Shown here in pieces: positions 45,405 to 56,284 of a stretch of 64,000 nucleotides of DNA. The notes beneath the pieces are model-generated. The model worked only from the letters and a program-made list of their open reading frames with translations. It was not told where the DNA came from and did not search any database. The translations under genes and the position numbers were made by a program. The stretch comes from Ophioderma brevispina (Eukaryota > Echinodermata > Ophiuroidea > Amphilepidida > Ophiodermatidae), in NCBI GenBank assembly GCA_023653785.1, contig JAMKCH010012370.1, forward strand, positions 1 to 64,000. The letters are read 5' to 3'. The stretch's first letter is position 1. Every line of letters starts with the position of its first letter.

Positions 45405-46008
45405 ATGCAGTCTTTGTGTAGTTGGAAGATTTTGGGTTGGAACTTTCTTCTGTTTGACCGTGTACTTTCAGCTGAAATCCCCAATGCCCAAATCGAGCCG
45501 ATCAGTCCTCGCCTCCCCCCTCCCCCAGTCTTGTGGAGTTTGGGAAGAGGTTGGGTTGGGAGCTGTTTTCTGTGTGACCATACCTTTAACAAAGGGAACA
45601 TCCCAATGCACAAATCGAGCAATTCATGTCTGCCTCCCCCCTCCCCCCAGTCTTGTGTAGTTGGGAAGAGGTTGGGTTGGAGCTGTCCTTCTGTGTGACT
45701 GTACCTTTAAGCATGGAAATCCCCATGCCCAAATCAAGCAATCATGTCCGCCTCCCCCCCCCCCCCCAGTCTTGTTAGTGGGAAGAGGTTGGGTTGGGAG
45801 CTGTCCTTCTGTGTGACTGTACCTTTAAGCATGGAAACCCCAATGCCAAATCAAGCGATCATGTCCCGCCATCCCCCCCCCCACAGTCCTGTTTAGTTGG
45901 GAAGAGGTTGGGTTTGGGACTGTCTCTGTGTGACCGTTTACCTTTAAGCATGGAAATCCCCAATGCCCAAATCGATCAGATCATGTCTGGCCCCCCCCCC
46001 CGACCCAA
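45405..46008. repeat. Tandem repeat, ~122-bp unit, five copies
   Basis: Units begin with 'cagtct(tg)tgt(g)tagttgggaagag' near 45405, 45525, 45650, 45768 and 45888. Each runs through 'ggttgggttgg', 'ctgtgtgac', 'acctttaagcatggaaatcc', 'ccaatgcccaaatc' and a C-rich tract. Frames reading across the units (45358-46081) are repeat translations. Confidence 0.85.
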
Positions 46009-46849
46009 GACAAAAATTTTAAGCACAACTGCCTTCTATGATTTCAGATTTGAAAAGCCGGTTGCCAAACATTTATGTTAGGCCTACTTATCATCCACAT
46101 GAAATAACCCATGGACAAATATGCCCTTTGTGCTAAAAACCGTTTTATGTCTTTTGCCAGAAGTTAGAGGCACTGTAAAAATGAAGGCCATAACATTAAA
46201 GACTTTTTTACAGTTTCCTCCCCACCTTTTTCCCGGTTATTATAACCGTTTAAAATAAATTTATGGCATTTTGAACCTATGGAAGAGACGCGATAATTGC
46301 ACAATGGGTGCCTATTTTCACGGGCCCTCTCCGTTTTTTCCCTGGTAGAGGTAGGGTAGAAGGGTGACGGCAGACGGAATGCTGATATCTGTTGGGGAGA
46401 GCTGGGAGGTCAATGGTCCCCTTCTTAAAGGCCATACTTAATGACAACCCCTTCTTGTTAGGCTGGTGTACGAATGACCCTTATTTTTTGGTATAATATT
46501 TTTAACTGAAAGGCCCCTCCATACTTTCAACCTAGGCCGAGACACATAACCGTCCATGCAGATAGGCAGTGCCCCCAGACCTTTTTAGACTGAAGAGCAT
46601 GACCTTGAAAACTTTCTAGCAAAGCATGACTACGTTTGTTTATCACGGGTAAAAGGTGTGTAAAAATAAAATGCTGCCACTCACCTTGAAAGAACAGACT
46701 GGCAGTCAAGTACCCTATTTGTACTGTCAATTAGAACTTAATAGTTCTTCTGAAAAGAATTATTAGTGCTACTATTATAGTACTGAGTGTCATGTTACAA
46801 AGTTGTGACCATCCATGTGTAAAGGCTTTTAAGGTGGCAATAATAGCAC
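46009..46849. other. Non-coding interior of composite block
   Basis: No repeat unit or coding signal recognised before the inverted right-end repeats. Confidence 0.4.
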
Positions 46850-47200
46850 CCACGTTTGGGTGCTTTATTTCACTAGCCCTTTAAATCGGGTAGTAAACCC
46901 CTTTCATCATTTAGCGGAAGAGGTTTTCATAAATTTGTAATAAAAAATCAAATAATTTACTGATCCTACCTTTAGGTGACATTGAAATTTTCTGAATATG
47001 TGCATCCTTGTATCGTATTAAAAAAAGCTATGTTTATATATAAAATCGGGTAGTGTCCCTTTAAAACAAGAATTTCATCCAACACCACTTTCCAGTCCAC
47101 CTAATTAATCATTTTGCATGCAGTAGATTTGAACTCAGCACCATCGAATTGACCTAAAAACAACTCTCAGATCTTTTAGTGTATCTTGAGTAGGGGTCAA

Positions 47201-47762
47201 CCTTATTTTGAGCCTTTTTAGGCTTGGATGGATCCCCTAAGTGAATTACGCACGTACGCAACGTTGTCAAGCGCGCGATATCTCAGAACGCGGTAGATGA
47301 CATAAGTGCTTCAACCTCCAATAACGTCAATACGCCGCGCGTACTAACCCTACATCTTGATGATGCGAAATTGTTTGGGACACTGTTTGTCATTATAATG
47401 GCCCTTTGCCCTCCTCCCGCTCCCCTATATCAAATGTTGGCTGATTATTGGAACCCTGTGGTGATATGCTGTAGTGTTTCCCTCAACATTGCTTGGTGGG
47501 GCGGGACGGGGGAGTAACAAAGGTAATAAATGTTAACCTCAACGAAAGCATGTTTTTCCTAACAAAATACTATACTCCATTCATAGGTAGTAAACACGGG
47601 GTCAGAAGCTCATTTGTGGTCCCTGTCCCACGAATTTTTAATACAGTAATATTATAGGTTCATTGGTCGAACTGAACCCGGACATCAGCCAATGAAATTG
47701 CTTACATTTTCACAGTTGTTAAAGAATATTTTTTAATACTCGAACACAATTCTCAAGTGTCA
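47201..47762. other. Non-coding region
   Basis: Nothing supported. GC content is slightly higher near 47270-47340. Confidence 0.35.
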
Positions 47763-48112
47763 GGTGTCATATAATACAGTGCCCGTGTGACTGAGTGTCC
47801 TACCACCCATCTGGTCTAATTGTGTTCTCCATTGAGTGCTGTATGCATCCACAGTAACACAACCGCCGAGATGGTCTCACAGTAACTCGCCCATTGGGTC
47901 CAACAGTAACTCGCCTATAACTCGTCGCCGCCCCATAACTCGCCGACTAACCATTCCCATGAAACCCAGGCGATACCATTATTTTAAAGTGGAAGACGAG
48001 GCTAGAGGCCGAGTTCTTCCACGCAAAAATTGGTGTCGCCGGTTTTCAATTCATCGTCAGCGCGTACGTGTCATATAATACAGTGTTCGTGTGACTTAGG
48101 TGTCCTACCAAC
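47763..48112. repeat. Repeat unit R: partial copy, minisatellite remnant, left half of split copy
   Basis: 47763-47850 repeats 'gtgtcatataatacagtg..tgtcctaccac..ttctcca(t/c)tgagtgctgta'. 47868-47925 holds two to three minisatellite units. 47927-48112 matches the left half of 40264-40625 and ends in CCAAC, where the LTR element begins. Confidence 0.75.
48108..48112. repeat. Target-site duplication, left (CCAAC)
   Basis: A CCAAC immediately before the TG of the 5' LTR is matched by CCAAC at 55702-55706, immediately after the CA of the 3' LTR. The unoccupied copy at 40455-40460 reads 'ctaccactatct', one base short. Confidence 0.85.
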
Positions 48113-49242
48113 TGTTATATGGCCTCATTTTTCTGATTGGGCTATCAAGGATATTATTTTCTTCATTTTATTTTGAAAAAGATTTTCTCAAGATTCTTTC
48201 TCAAGAGGGAAAAGGCACTTTGTTTGAACCCTAAAAAGAGAAAAGGTGGATTCCTAGAGTTGTTATGCAGAGGCTGTCACCTGTTTAGATTGCCCAATAG
48301 GGGAAGTGGGGTATTCCCCAAGATGTAAACCTTAGTACTTAGCTTAGAAACTTGTTTTTTTTGAATCAAAATATTGCAGACCTAGGGAATTCCCCCACAA
48401 AGGTGGTTATATAATGAAGTGGGATTATTTAGATTGGAAATCTTGATTTGATGGGTGCAAGGTCAGGTTTATGCATGAGGATGATGTATGATATTGTTAG
48501 AAAGGGAAATCTAGCTGTGAAATAATAAGAGTTGACTGAAGGCGTCTTGAGGCCAGCAGTTGAAAACAGAGGAGCTGAACTAGAGCTCTGGAAGCTATAC
48601 AGTATAATTATAGCTAGTTTTTTCTCTACAATAATAATGGTAGATTTGAGTTTCTACATCTAGTGCCAGGAATTAATATTTGTGGATGCCGCCGGAGCTT
48701 GATAGCTACATTGTCTGCTGGCGTCTTTTAAGCCAAATAGCTTCAGTTTTGTCGAATCAAAACGGGATTCCAATGTGTGGTCCTATATGAGGACATTAGC
48801 AAAAGACTGATGGTGGTATATTACCTGGATTTTATTATTGTGGAACACTTTGTCCCGTCGAGGGAAACCCCCGTCGTCTTGAACTGCGGGACAAAATTAC
48901 TCATCACCTGAGAATATTCCCTTGGAATATATTACTCTGAGTTTTGTATGAACTTGTGCCTGTTCATTTTGGAGTCTCGCTGTGAGGACATATCGTTGAA
49001 CTGCAACTCTACATGTGGACATCAGTGTACATTCTTGTTTACAATTAAGTATAAATCATTGTTGTGTATTGTGTAATTCTGCATTTATTAATGTTTTGGC
49101 ACATACAAATTCTTGAACCACGTACAAATCATTAAAATCCTGTTTTTGTTATATAAAATTCAGATCACTTTTGCACAGGCTCGTTTTTTTGTGTTTGAAG
49201 GTATTTCTGACCTTAGGCGTCACGAGACCTTCCATAACCGAA
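48113..49242 (+). repeat. 5' long terminal repeat
   Basis: Begins TGTTATATGGCCTC and aligns end to end with 54522-55701. Shared landmarks are 'ttctgattgggct', 'gggaattcccc', 'gaaagggaaatctagctgt', 'gagctctgga', 'ggattccaat', 'ggattttattattgtgga', 'cgtcgtcttgaact' and 'attctgaccttagcgtc'. The differences from the 3' LTR are mostly short indels. The end ('ccataaccgaat') is one or more bases off the expected CA terminus. Confidence 0.9.
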
Positions 49243-49260
49243 TTGGGGGCTCGTCCGGAG
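49243..49260 (+). promoter_or_regulatory. Primer-binding site, tRNA-Pro type
   Basis: TTGGGGGCTCGTCCGGAG lies directly after the 5' LTR. It matches the complement of the 3' end of tRNA-Pro, the primer site also known from gammaretroviruses, except for one apparently missing G. Minus-strand DNA synthesis would start here. Confidence 0.85.
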
Positions 49261-49479
49261 TTTAATTGAGATAAATTTGAGCCTTATTGTTCAAAATTTA
49301 CACACCCAAAAAAGTGTTATAATATTGTAAACATTGTTGCAACATTTTGTGGCATACAAAATTTTGTGTGTATTAACATGTAACTACCATTGTAGTTTGG
49401 TTCAAGTTATTATATTGGGTTTGTAGAGTAACAACCAATTGGAGTTTGATCCCGAAGTGTTCATAGGGCAATAACTTGG

Positions 49480-50745
49480 GAGAAAGTTGATGAGTTGCGA
49501 AAGAGCCTGAGTTAATGAATTTAACCAAGCATTTAGGACTTGAGGCAAACATGCTATGAAAAGCAAGTCATCAAAATAATTTGATTGAAAAGTTAGTTCA
49601 TGAAGATGTTTTGGAGATGATTCATATTTGGAAAAGATAGAAGAGAATCTGGAACAGGCACTGTGATGCCTTCAAGTTGAAAAAGAGCTTGAAATTCAAA
49701 GAAATAGAATTGAAGACAATGGAAAATTGAACAAAAGCAAAAAGAAATAGAAATTGCAAAATGAAATGAGAAAAAAACAAAAAGAATGGAAATGCAACCA
49801 CTAAAGAAAGGAATTGCAAATGCAAATTGACCAAAGAAAAAGGAATTGGAAAATAAAATTTCCAGAATTAGATGAAACAAAAGGTATTTGAAAGCTCAAA
49901 TGTGAAGTTTAAAAAATTAGAAAAATTGGAAACACCGGCTAGCTCATCGACTCTTCCAAGAAATCTGGTTTTTTATGCCGGCGAAAAACATTCTCCTGTT
50001 TCCAAAATTTCAGAACAAGAAGTTAGACAATCCTTCTACACTTTGAAGAAAATTGCCAATAGTTTGGAAATGGCGCAAGGAGTCTTGGACCTTGTTGCTA
50101 CAGTCATTGTTCATTGGTAAGCCCGAAAATACATTCGGCCATGTCATTAGTCAGATGTAGTGATTATGACGAGATTAAGCAGGCAGTGCTCACAGCATAT
50201 GATGGTGCCAGAGGCATATAGACAAAAATGCAGGTCTTGTCAAAAAAGGATGACCAGACCCATGTTGACGTTTGCCCGCGTAAGGAACAAATGTTTGATC
50301 GCTGGGCTCTCTCAAAGAAGGTCGGGCAAAACTTTTGGTCAACTTAAGGGAGTTGATGTTCGTTGAAGAGTTCAAACAGTGTCTACATCCAGATACCAAA
50401 CAAAACACATCTGGATAAAACAAAATTGACAGTTTGCGTGAAGCAGCCGTAAAGGCAGACGATTATGATTGACCCAACATTAAGTCATAATACTAGAAGG
50501 CCTAGCCAAGAATTTACTAGGTACAACAATCAACAATAAGTCGGTTTCTAACAAGAGCGTCTCTGTAGCACTCAGGAGGGGAAATTCCCAGTCAGGTTCC
50601 CATGGAAAGGGGTGTAAAGAAAGTAATGGTGCTAATCCAAAACCTGGATGGGACCCAAATCACAGTTTCACGTGCAATCACTGTAAGAAGCAGGACTACA
50701 AGGTCACGTGTTTGGGACTAATACAGTGGCTATCCACCCAAAATG
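49480..50745 (+). pseudogene. Gag: SAP-like head, coiled coil, capsid region, CCHC knuckle
   Basis: The N-terminal block near 49488-49600 reads EKVDELRK.. then LTKHLGLEAN, resembling the small helical (SAP-like) heads of several gypsy Gags. 49640-49870 is a K/E/Q-rich coiled coil. 49872-50120 is an open frame (QEVRQSFYTLKKIANSLEMA). 50150-50460 has capsid/SCAN-like text in shifting frames (EIKQAVLTAYD, VPEAYRQKCRSCQK, EEFKQCLHPDTK). 50640-50740 contains PGWDPNHSFTCNHCKKQ, the start of a CCHC knuckle, in which the His and last Cys are displaced by indels. Gag packages the RNA and forms the particle. At least five frame changes. Confidence 0.75.
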
Positions 50746-51390
50746 GAGAAAGCCACAAGTGAGTCAAAACCAATAGGTTGTGCAGTTTCTTTGAGGTCAA
50801 CAAGTTCATTCTTCTGTTCAAAACAAGAAATTCCACAAAAGGGAATTGACACAGAAAGTAAAGGTATGACTTTAAGTCCTTTTGTTTTTGGAGGGATTTG
50901 TGTCACTTTCAGCTGATAGTTTAGATCCAAACCCATTAGATCATGCGGGACACGTGCTGCGCCAGTCCCATGATATTGGAAGAGCACTTCCATTGAATTT
51001 TAGACAGTTCCACAGGAAATGTGGCATTGATTCAGGGGAATAGGAGGATTGATTGAGTGTCCCTCTACACAAAATGAATTTTGAAATCCACTTGGTTTCT
51101 GGAACTGTCACAATTGGTGTTAGACAGAACTCCCCAGTTAAGGGGTATCCATGCTGTTAGGGAATATTGGCAGGGGGGAAAGTACTCCCAATCCCATAGT
51201 TTCCCAGGTGCCCTGTACAGGGTAAGTTTGGATGATGAAATAACATTTTCCCAGATGTTCAGTAACTGTCAATGACCCGAAACGCCTCAACATGAAACAT
51301 GAGGCTGTGAATGAGTCAAATACTCTCACATATAGGAGAAGCGTTGAGGATGACTTGGGCCCAATTTTGAGATACTTTTCTCTCAAATTA
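50746..51390 (+). pseudogene. Pol: retropepsin-type protease region
   Basis: ATC ATG CGG GAC ACG near 50940-50955 gives I-M-R-D-T, followed by an A-Q-S in the next codons, i.e. a damaged D-T-G-A catalytic motif. Downstream 51030-51240 reads GGLIECP (one frame), then LVSGTVTIGVRQNSPVKG, then (after indels) LLGN.LAGGKV, a block that follows the protease in this class of gypsy elements. The protease would process Gag-Pol. As read here, the catalytic Gly is missing, either through mutation or one missing base. Confidence 0.65.
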
Positions 51391-51770
51391 GAGGAATTTG
51401 GAGGTCCATCTTCCTTTCAGGGAGACTAAATTCCCTGTTAGTGAAAATCCGCCCCTGAGCACCAACAAAGTGACAAGCTGGTAAACAATGAAATCCAGCC
51501 GCTGAGCGCATGATAGAGTAGGACTGTAAAGGAGACCTTTAAGCCAGCCAAGCTGGTAAATGAGCAGCACAACACCCAGCAACTTAGGAAATTAGGTTAG
51601 AGGGCATTGTCGCAACAGGAAGCCGAGCAAATTCCTGTATGTTTCCTACAAACAAAAGGTGTCCTCATGAGAAAATGGCGGCCACCCGATTCACTTGTAG
51701 ATTAGGAATGGAAGGTTGTGCATCAAATTGTAAGAGCCACCCAGGTAATACATAGGGAAGTGATGGCCTA
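51391..51770 (+). other. Protease-integrase spacer of the LTR element
   Basis: Low coding clarity; presumed linker of Pol, with no motif recognised. Confidence 0.4.
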
Positions 51771-52800
51771 GCCCATGATATCCCATGGCAGGACACTTTA
51801 GGTGTGAGAAACACACATGACAGAATTAGATTCATTTTGTGGCCTACAACTCAGAAAAGATGTTCGAGTATTTTGTGTAATACTTGTCACACATGTCAAT
51901 GGTGGGCAACCATCAGAAAATTCCTACTGCTCCCTTCCCTTGCAACCAATACCACCATTTGATGAGGCCATTTAGTAGGGTGTTACTAGATTGCGTAGGA
52001 CCACTTCCAAGACCAAGTCAGGAAATCAGTATTTACTGACCTGCAGGTGTGCTTCCACAAGATTCCCTGAGGCTATACCCTTGATAAATCTTAGGGCACA
52101 TTATTGTGAAAGCTCTACAAGTTTTGTTTTCACCCTAGTAGGCCTTCCAAATCAATCAGTTCCTGATCAAGGATCAAATTTCATGTCAGGTTTGTTCCGA
52201 ACAAGTCATGGACTCCAGTTGGGAATTTCCCATACAGTTCTTCAGCATACCACCCGAATCCCAGGGGCCCTAGAAAGGTACAACAACCTTGAAAATCATA
52301 TCAAAACTATGTTTTGAATTTGAGAGGGATTTGGTTGAGGGAGTTCTCTCCTGTTATTTGCTCCCATGGAGGCTGTACAAGAGTGATTAGGATTTAGTCC
52401 ATTTGAGTTGGTTTTGGTCACAAAGTTAGGGGACCATTGGAAACTACTGACAGAAAATGGTTTTGTGGAAAATCCTGATGTGAATTTGCTAGACTATGTG
52501 TCCCAATTCGACAGGCTCCAAGAGCCACAGAATTGCCAAACAAAATCTCACACGAGTCAGGCAAAATAAAACATGTATGACCAAGATGCTAGGAACAGAG
52601 TATTCAAGCCAGGTGATAAGTTTCTGGCACTTTTTTCGCAATCAAGGGCATCTTTGTCAAGCCAAATATTCTGGACCATAGGAGATTGAGAGCAAAGTGT
52701 GAGACCTTGACTGTGTGATCAAAACACGCAGGTAGACGTAAAAGTCGACAATTAGGTCACATAAATATGCTCAAAAGAGTAATGAAAGAGATGATCACAT
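51771..52800 (+). pseudogene. Pol: integrase (HHCC, D,D35E, C-terminal module)
   Basis: 51771-51900 holds the zinc-binding N-terminus (AHDIP.., THDRIRF, then CNTCHTCQ-like Cys pairs). The catalytic Asp of VLLDCVGPLP is at 51989-51991. The second Asp, in DQGSNFMSGLF, is at 52165-52167, and the Glu in GALERY is at 52273-52275, giving the D-E spacing of ~35 residues typical of retroviral integrases. The long open frame 51991-52317 covers most of the core. 52400-52690 continues with FELVFGHKVRGPL-like, VSQFRQRLQRATELPN-like and GDKF.ALF..KGH..QAKYSGP text, the GPY/F-type C-terminal module. It inserts the cDNA into the host genome. Its position before RT is the remarkable point. Confidence 0.9.
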
Positions 52801-52989
52801 AAAGCCTGCATGTGTAATGTCATCTAGAGTTAGTGATGAGTGTACAATGATGACATCACAGAGTCCGAACCTGAACAAAATGCACGTACATCACAGAATG
52901 ATTATGGTGTCAATTGCAAAATTCTGACATACTTTGCCAATTGTAGACAAGAAATTAGGCCCTCTTCCCACAAAGTCAACCCGGTTAAG

Positions 52990-53930
52990 TTGAAAGAGTT
53001 ATTCATGAGTGGGAAAACATATTCCCTGATGTTTCCAGTGAGACACATGTCACAACCCATGACATAGATGTAGGGGACTGAACCTGTGAAGCAACATCCT
53101 TATAGGGTGATCCAATCAAGTTGCAACATATCAGAAATGAGTAATACATGTTAGACAATGGAATATAGAGCAAAGGCATAGTGAATGGAGTTTCCCCATG
53201 TATTCTGGTTCCCAAACCTGATGGTTCGATTCCGTTTTGTCACAGATTTTCGAAAGTCAACCTCTGTTCCAAACCGACTCAAATCCGATCCCACGGATTA
53301 TGATTGCATTTATAGAGTTGGAAATTCCAAATTTGTTACAAACTTGAATTTGTGTTGAGGGTATTGGCAAGTTTCCACTCACTGAACCGTGCCAAATAAA
53401 TTTCAGCCTTTGTACCCCGATGGCCTATTCCCATATACAAAAGAATGGGCATTTGGTCTCAAAAATTCTGCGCACATTTCAGAGATTAGTGACAGAGTAG
53501 TTTGCAGAACTAGAAAATTTGTGAAGCCTATGTCGATGTACTCCTTGTTGTACAGTGAAACATGGAAGAACACATGAGACAGCTCCATCAATTTAATTTT
53601 GATAATTATCTTCAGGCAGGTTTAACTGGAATCTGGTGAAAAGTGAATTTTTGCCATGCAAATGTCACATACTTAAGGGCAATGTTGTAGGACAACAGGG
53701 CAAATTAGTCATCACTGCAAAAGTTGAAGCAATTGAGAAATTCCCCACACCAAAGGTAAAAGAGATCTCATGAGATTCTTAGTTATGGTCGGGTATTACG
53801 AAAATACTGTGCCAAATTTCTCAGAATTGCGTGTCCGCTGACGCAACCTTCTTAGAAAAATGCCAATTTGTTTGGTCAGAGCAATGCCAAAAAGCGTTTA
53901 AAATCAATCTCTTTGAGAATGCGCCAGTTT
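52990..53930 (+). pseudogene. Pol: reverse transcriptase
   Basis: Motifs in order: THVTTHDIDVG near 53045-53075, DNGI-like near 53150, PCILVPKPDGSI and FRKVN-like near 53195-53270, KFVT.L.L..GYWQV near 53330-53370, and TPDGLFPYTKEWAFGLKNSA at 53408-53470. Then comes FVKPYVD.V at 53518-53545, where YVDD has lost one base. A YLGHVVGQGK-type block is near 53665-53700. These are Ty3/gypsy RT motifs. The order after integrase rules out the usual gypsy layout. Three or more frame changes. Confidence 0.9.
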
Positions 53931-54330
53931 TTTGATTGCGCAGACTTTCAGAAACAATTCAAGTTGGCAGTTGATGCAAGTGATGTAGGTTGTGGTGGAG
54001 ATCTCATGCAAGCAGATGAAATGATATAGATCATCCTGTATGTTATTTCTCAAAGAAGTTTGACAAACATCAGAAAAAAACTACTCACATGAGAAGCAAT
54101 GTCTTGCATGCTATTGTCATTGCCAATTTTGAAGTGTATTGAGTACAACCATGCCCCAGGTTCTAGTGTACACGGATCACAATCCGTTGACTTTCATCCA
54201 CAGATGAAAAACATAATCATAGACCTTGTCAGGTGAGTTAAACTCTAAAAGAATACAAACTGGACATAAGACATATCACAGGAAAAGATATGTCTTGGCA
54301 GATGCCTTGTCCAGAGCGGCCTAAATTTTG
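53931..54330 (+). pseudogene. Pol: RNase H
   Basis: LAVDASDVGCGG at 53965-54000 carries the first catalytic Asp. HQKNYS-like text follows near 54065, then FEVY at 54128-54140. VYTDHNPLTF, with another key Asp, is at 54168-54200. YKLDIRHITGKD, then LADALSRA-like text, closes the domain near 54255-54322. It degrades the RNA strand during reverse transcription. The frame is broken at least twice. Only ~190 bp separate its end from the 3' LTR, leaving no room for env. A clean polypurine tract is not evident. Confidence 0.85.
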
Positions 54331-54521
54331 TTCAGAAATTTAGTAGTAAACTTTTGATGTAAATTGGCCTGAAGGTCATCAATGCAAGGACCATTAAATA
54401 ATGTAAAATTTGGCACTGTGTAAACTGTATGTAAATTTTAACCCAAAATGTTTAAGGTATAAAGCCAGATTTTGGAAATTTTCATTTCATTCAAAATTTT
54501 ACTTTTTAGTGGTTTGGATTT

Positions 54522-55701
54522 TGTATGGCCTCCATTTTTCTGATTGGGCTACACGGATAGTATTTTCGTCATTTTATTTTGAGAAAGATTTCTCACGGGA
54601 AAAGCACTTTGTTACTATAAAAGAGCGAAAAGTGATTCCCTATAGTTGTTTCTCAGGCTCCACCTGTTTAGATTGCACATAGGGGAAAGTGGGGAATTCC
54701 CCAAGATGAAAACTAGTAAATGAAAACTTTTTTATGTTTTGAGATCAAAATACTGCATAACCAGGGAATTCCCCCACAAAGTTATATATAGAAGTGATGT
54801 AATTTAATTGTGAAAATCTGATTTTGATGGTGCAAGGTCATGTTTTATGAAGATGATGATGTTAATGATTATTGTTTAGAAAGGGAAATCTAGCTGTTTG
54901 AAGATAAATAGGATTTGTGACTGAAGGACTGAGGCCAGCAGATGAAATCAGAGGAAGCTGAAACTAGAGCTCTGGAGCTATTCAGTATAATTATATGCAG
55001 TTTTTCTCTACAATAATGGTAGATTGAGTTCTAATCGAGGCCAGGAGTTATATTTTGGATTCCGCGCGGATCTTGATAGCTAAATTGGTCTGCTGTCCCC
55101 GTCTTTTCGCCAAATGAGCTTCAGTTTTCGGATCAAAAGGGATTCCAATTTGTGGTCCTATATGCAGGACATAGCGACAGACTGATGTGGTATATTACCT
55201 GGATTTTATTATTGTGGACATTTGGTCCGTCGAGGGAACGCCCCGTCGTCTTGAACTGGTGGACAAATTACCTTCAGGACTGAGAGATTCCCTTGGAATA
55301 ATATTTTAAAAACCTGAGTTTGTCTGAAAACTTGTGCTCTGTTCATTTGGAGTCTTCCGCTTGGGTGAAGGGACATATTCGTCGTGCACTAGCAACGCTA
55401 CATGGTGGACATCAGTGGACATTCTTTTTTACATAACCAAATATAAGTATAAATAAATTGTGTGTAATTGGTTGTAATTTTTTTCTGATTATTTATGTTT
55501 TTTAATTTTAAAATTTCCGCTTTTTTTAAAAAAACCCAAAAGAACCAATTACAAATCATTAACAAAATCTAAATCTGTTTTTGGTTATATAAAATTCAGA
55601 TCAACCCTTTTTCACAAAAGTGCTTCGTTCTTTCTTGTTATTTATGTTTTATTTGTGGTTTTTAAGGTATTCTGACCTTAGCGTCCCGAGACGTCATAAC
55701 A
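54522..55701 (+). repeat. 3' long terminal repeat
   Basis: Starts TGTATGGCCTCC and ends ..CATAACA, giving the canonical TG..CA. It aligns throughout with the 5' LTR and is ~50 bp longer, through many small insertions. Followed directly by CCAAC. Confidence 0.9.
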
Positions 55702-55850
55702 CCAACTATCTGTCTATTTTCTCCACTGAGTGCCTGTATCTGATTTGTATGCATCTTGTTTGGCACTGTACCCAAATGGCCTCGCTACAAGGTCACGGTT
55801 TGCGGTTTATTCCGTCATTTTGCTATGGTAGCTAGGACACTCTCTGATGG
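55702..55850. repeat. Target duplication plus right half of split repeat unit R
   Basis: CCAAC (55702-55706) and then 'tatctg..ttctccactgagtgcctgta..cactgtacccaaatggcc..caaggtcacg..gctaggacactctc' match 40458-40625. Confidence 0.8.
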
Positions 55851-56284
55851 GGAACCTCATTTTCTTTACCCCGCGTAAATGAGATTGGTCCGCCCGGAGC
55901 CATATCGAGCCCATAGACGACATCCGATATCCGGAATAAGGCGTGAAACTTATGTTGCGTAAAGAGTCAACATTAAATCCGAGTGCCCTATCTTCATCGT
56001 TGTAGGTGGACTATGAGTGCGGTGGACCATTTGGCAAAGCCAGCGTTCCAAAACTTTTGTATTCATGTTTAGTCGTCGTTATCTTTCTTACAAGAAATCT
56101 AAAAATGAAAAGTAAAACATTTCAAACTTAAAAGGCATTTTATCAGCTCTTGATGTTCCACAGACTATATATTTATTAGGCGAAATAGCCCGACGTTTTG
56201 AACTGTGGTCGTGCTTGAAGTTTAGGCATTTGGATGTAAAACAAAGACATACCGTAATATTTATGGTTTTGTTTTTGTTATTAG
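55851..56284 (+). other. Upstream region/intron of the kinase gene
   Basis: No clear exon found. The interval ends in 'gttttgtttttgttattag' (AG at 56283-56284), a good 3' splice site just before the kinase domain. The open frame that starts at 56215 runs through this acceptor and its first ~23 codons are probably intronic. Confidence 0.45.

Larger units (their letters stand above)
40765..47200. mobile_element. ~6.4-kb composite block with inverted ends
   Basis: ACTCAAGATACACTAAAAG at 40770-40788 is exactly inverted at 47173-47191. The homology continues inward, inverted, for over 150 bp (..cgagggtgctgattc.. and ..tttaaagggcattttacc.aacccgattt.. versus the complement of ..aaatcgggtagtgtccctttaaaac.. 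and ..tgaactcagcaccatcg..). The outer flanks 'gggaacccc' and 'ggggtcaacc' are also roughly inverted. This is the form of a large DNA transposon or foldback element. I found no transposase, and a target duplication was not identified. The interior consists largely of tandem and duplicated sequence. Confidence 0.55.
48113..55701 (+). mobile_element. Gmr1-like Ty3/gypsy LTR retrotransposon, complete but frameshifted
   Basis: This is a 7.6-kb element. It has a 5' LTR, tRNA-Pro-type primer site, gag with one CCHC knuckle, protease, integrase, RT, RNase H and 3' LTR, flanked by CCAAC target duplications. The amino-acid motifs are Ty3/gypsy-like, yet integrase (51780-52750) precedes RT (53040-53930), as in Ty1/copia. 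That combination is known for the Gmr1-like group described from deuterostomes. No envelope-like region is seen between RNase H and the 3' LTR. Frame changes occur in every domain, so it is either dead or poorly sequenced. It is inserted in repeat unit R. Confidence 0.9.

Noticed and set aside
45358..46081. Three overlapping repeat-containing plus frames
   Set aside because: They translate the 122-bp tandem array; the repeat length is not maintained in frame.
54340..54521. Envelope gene or extra ORF between RNase H and the 3' LTR
   Set aside because: Fewer than 200 bp are available, without a coding frame.
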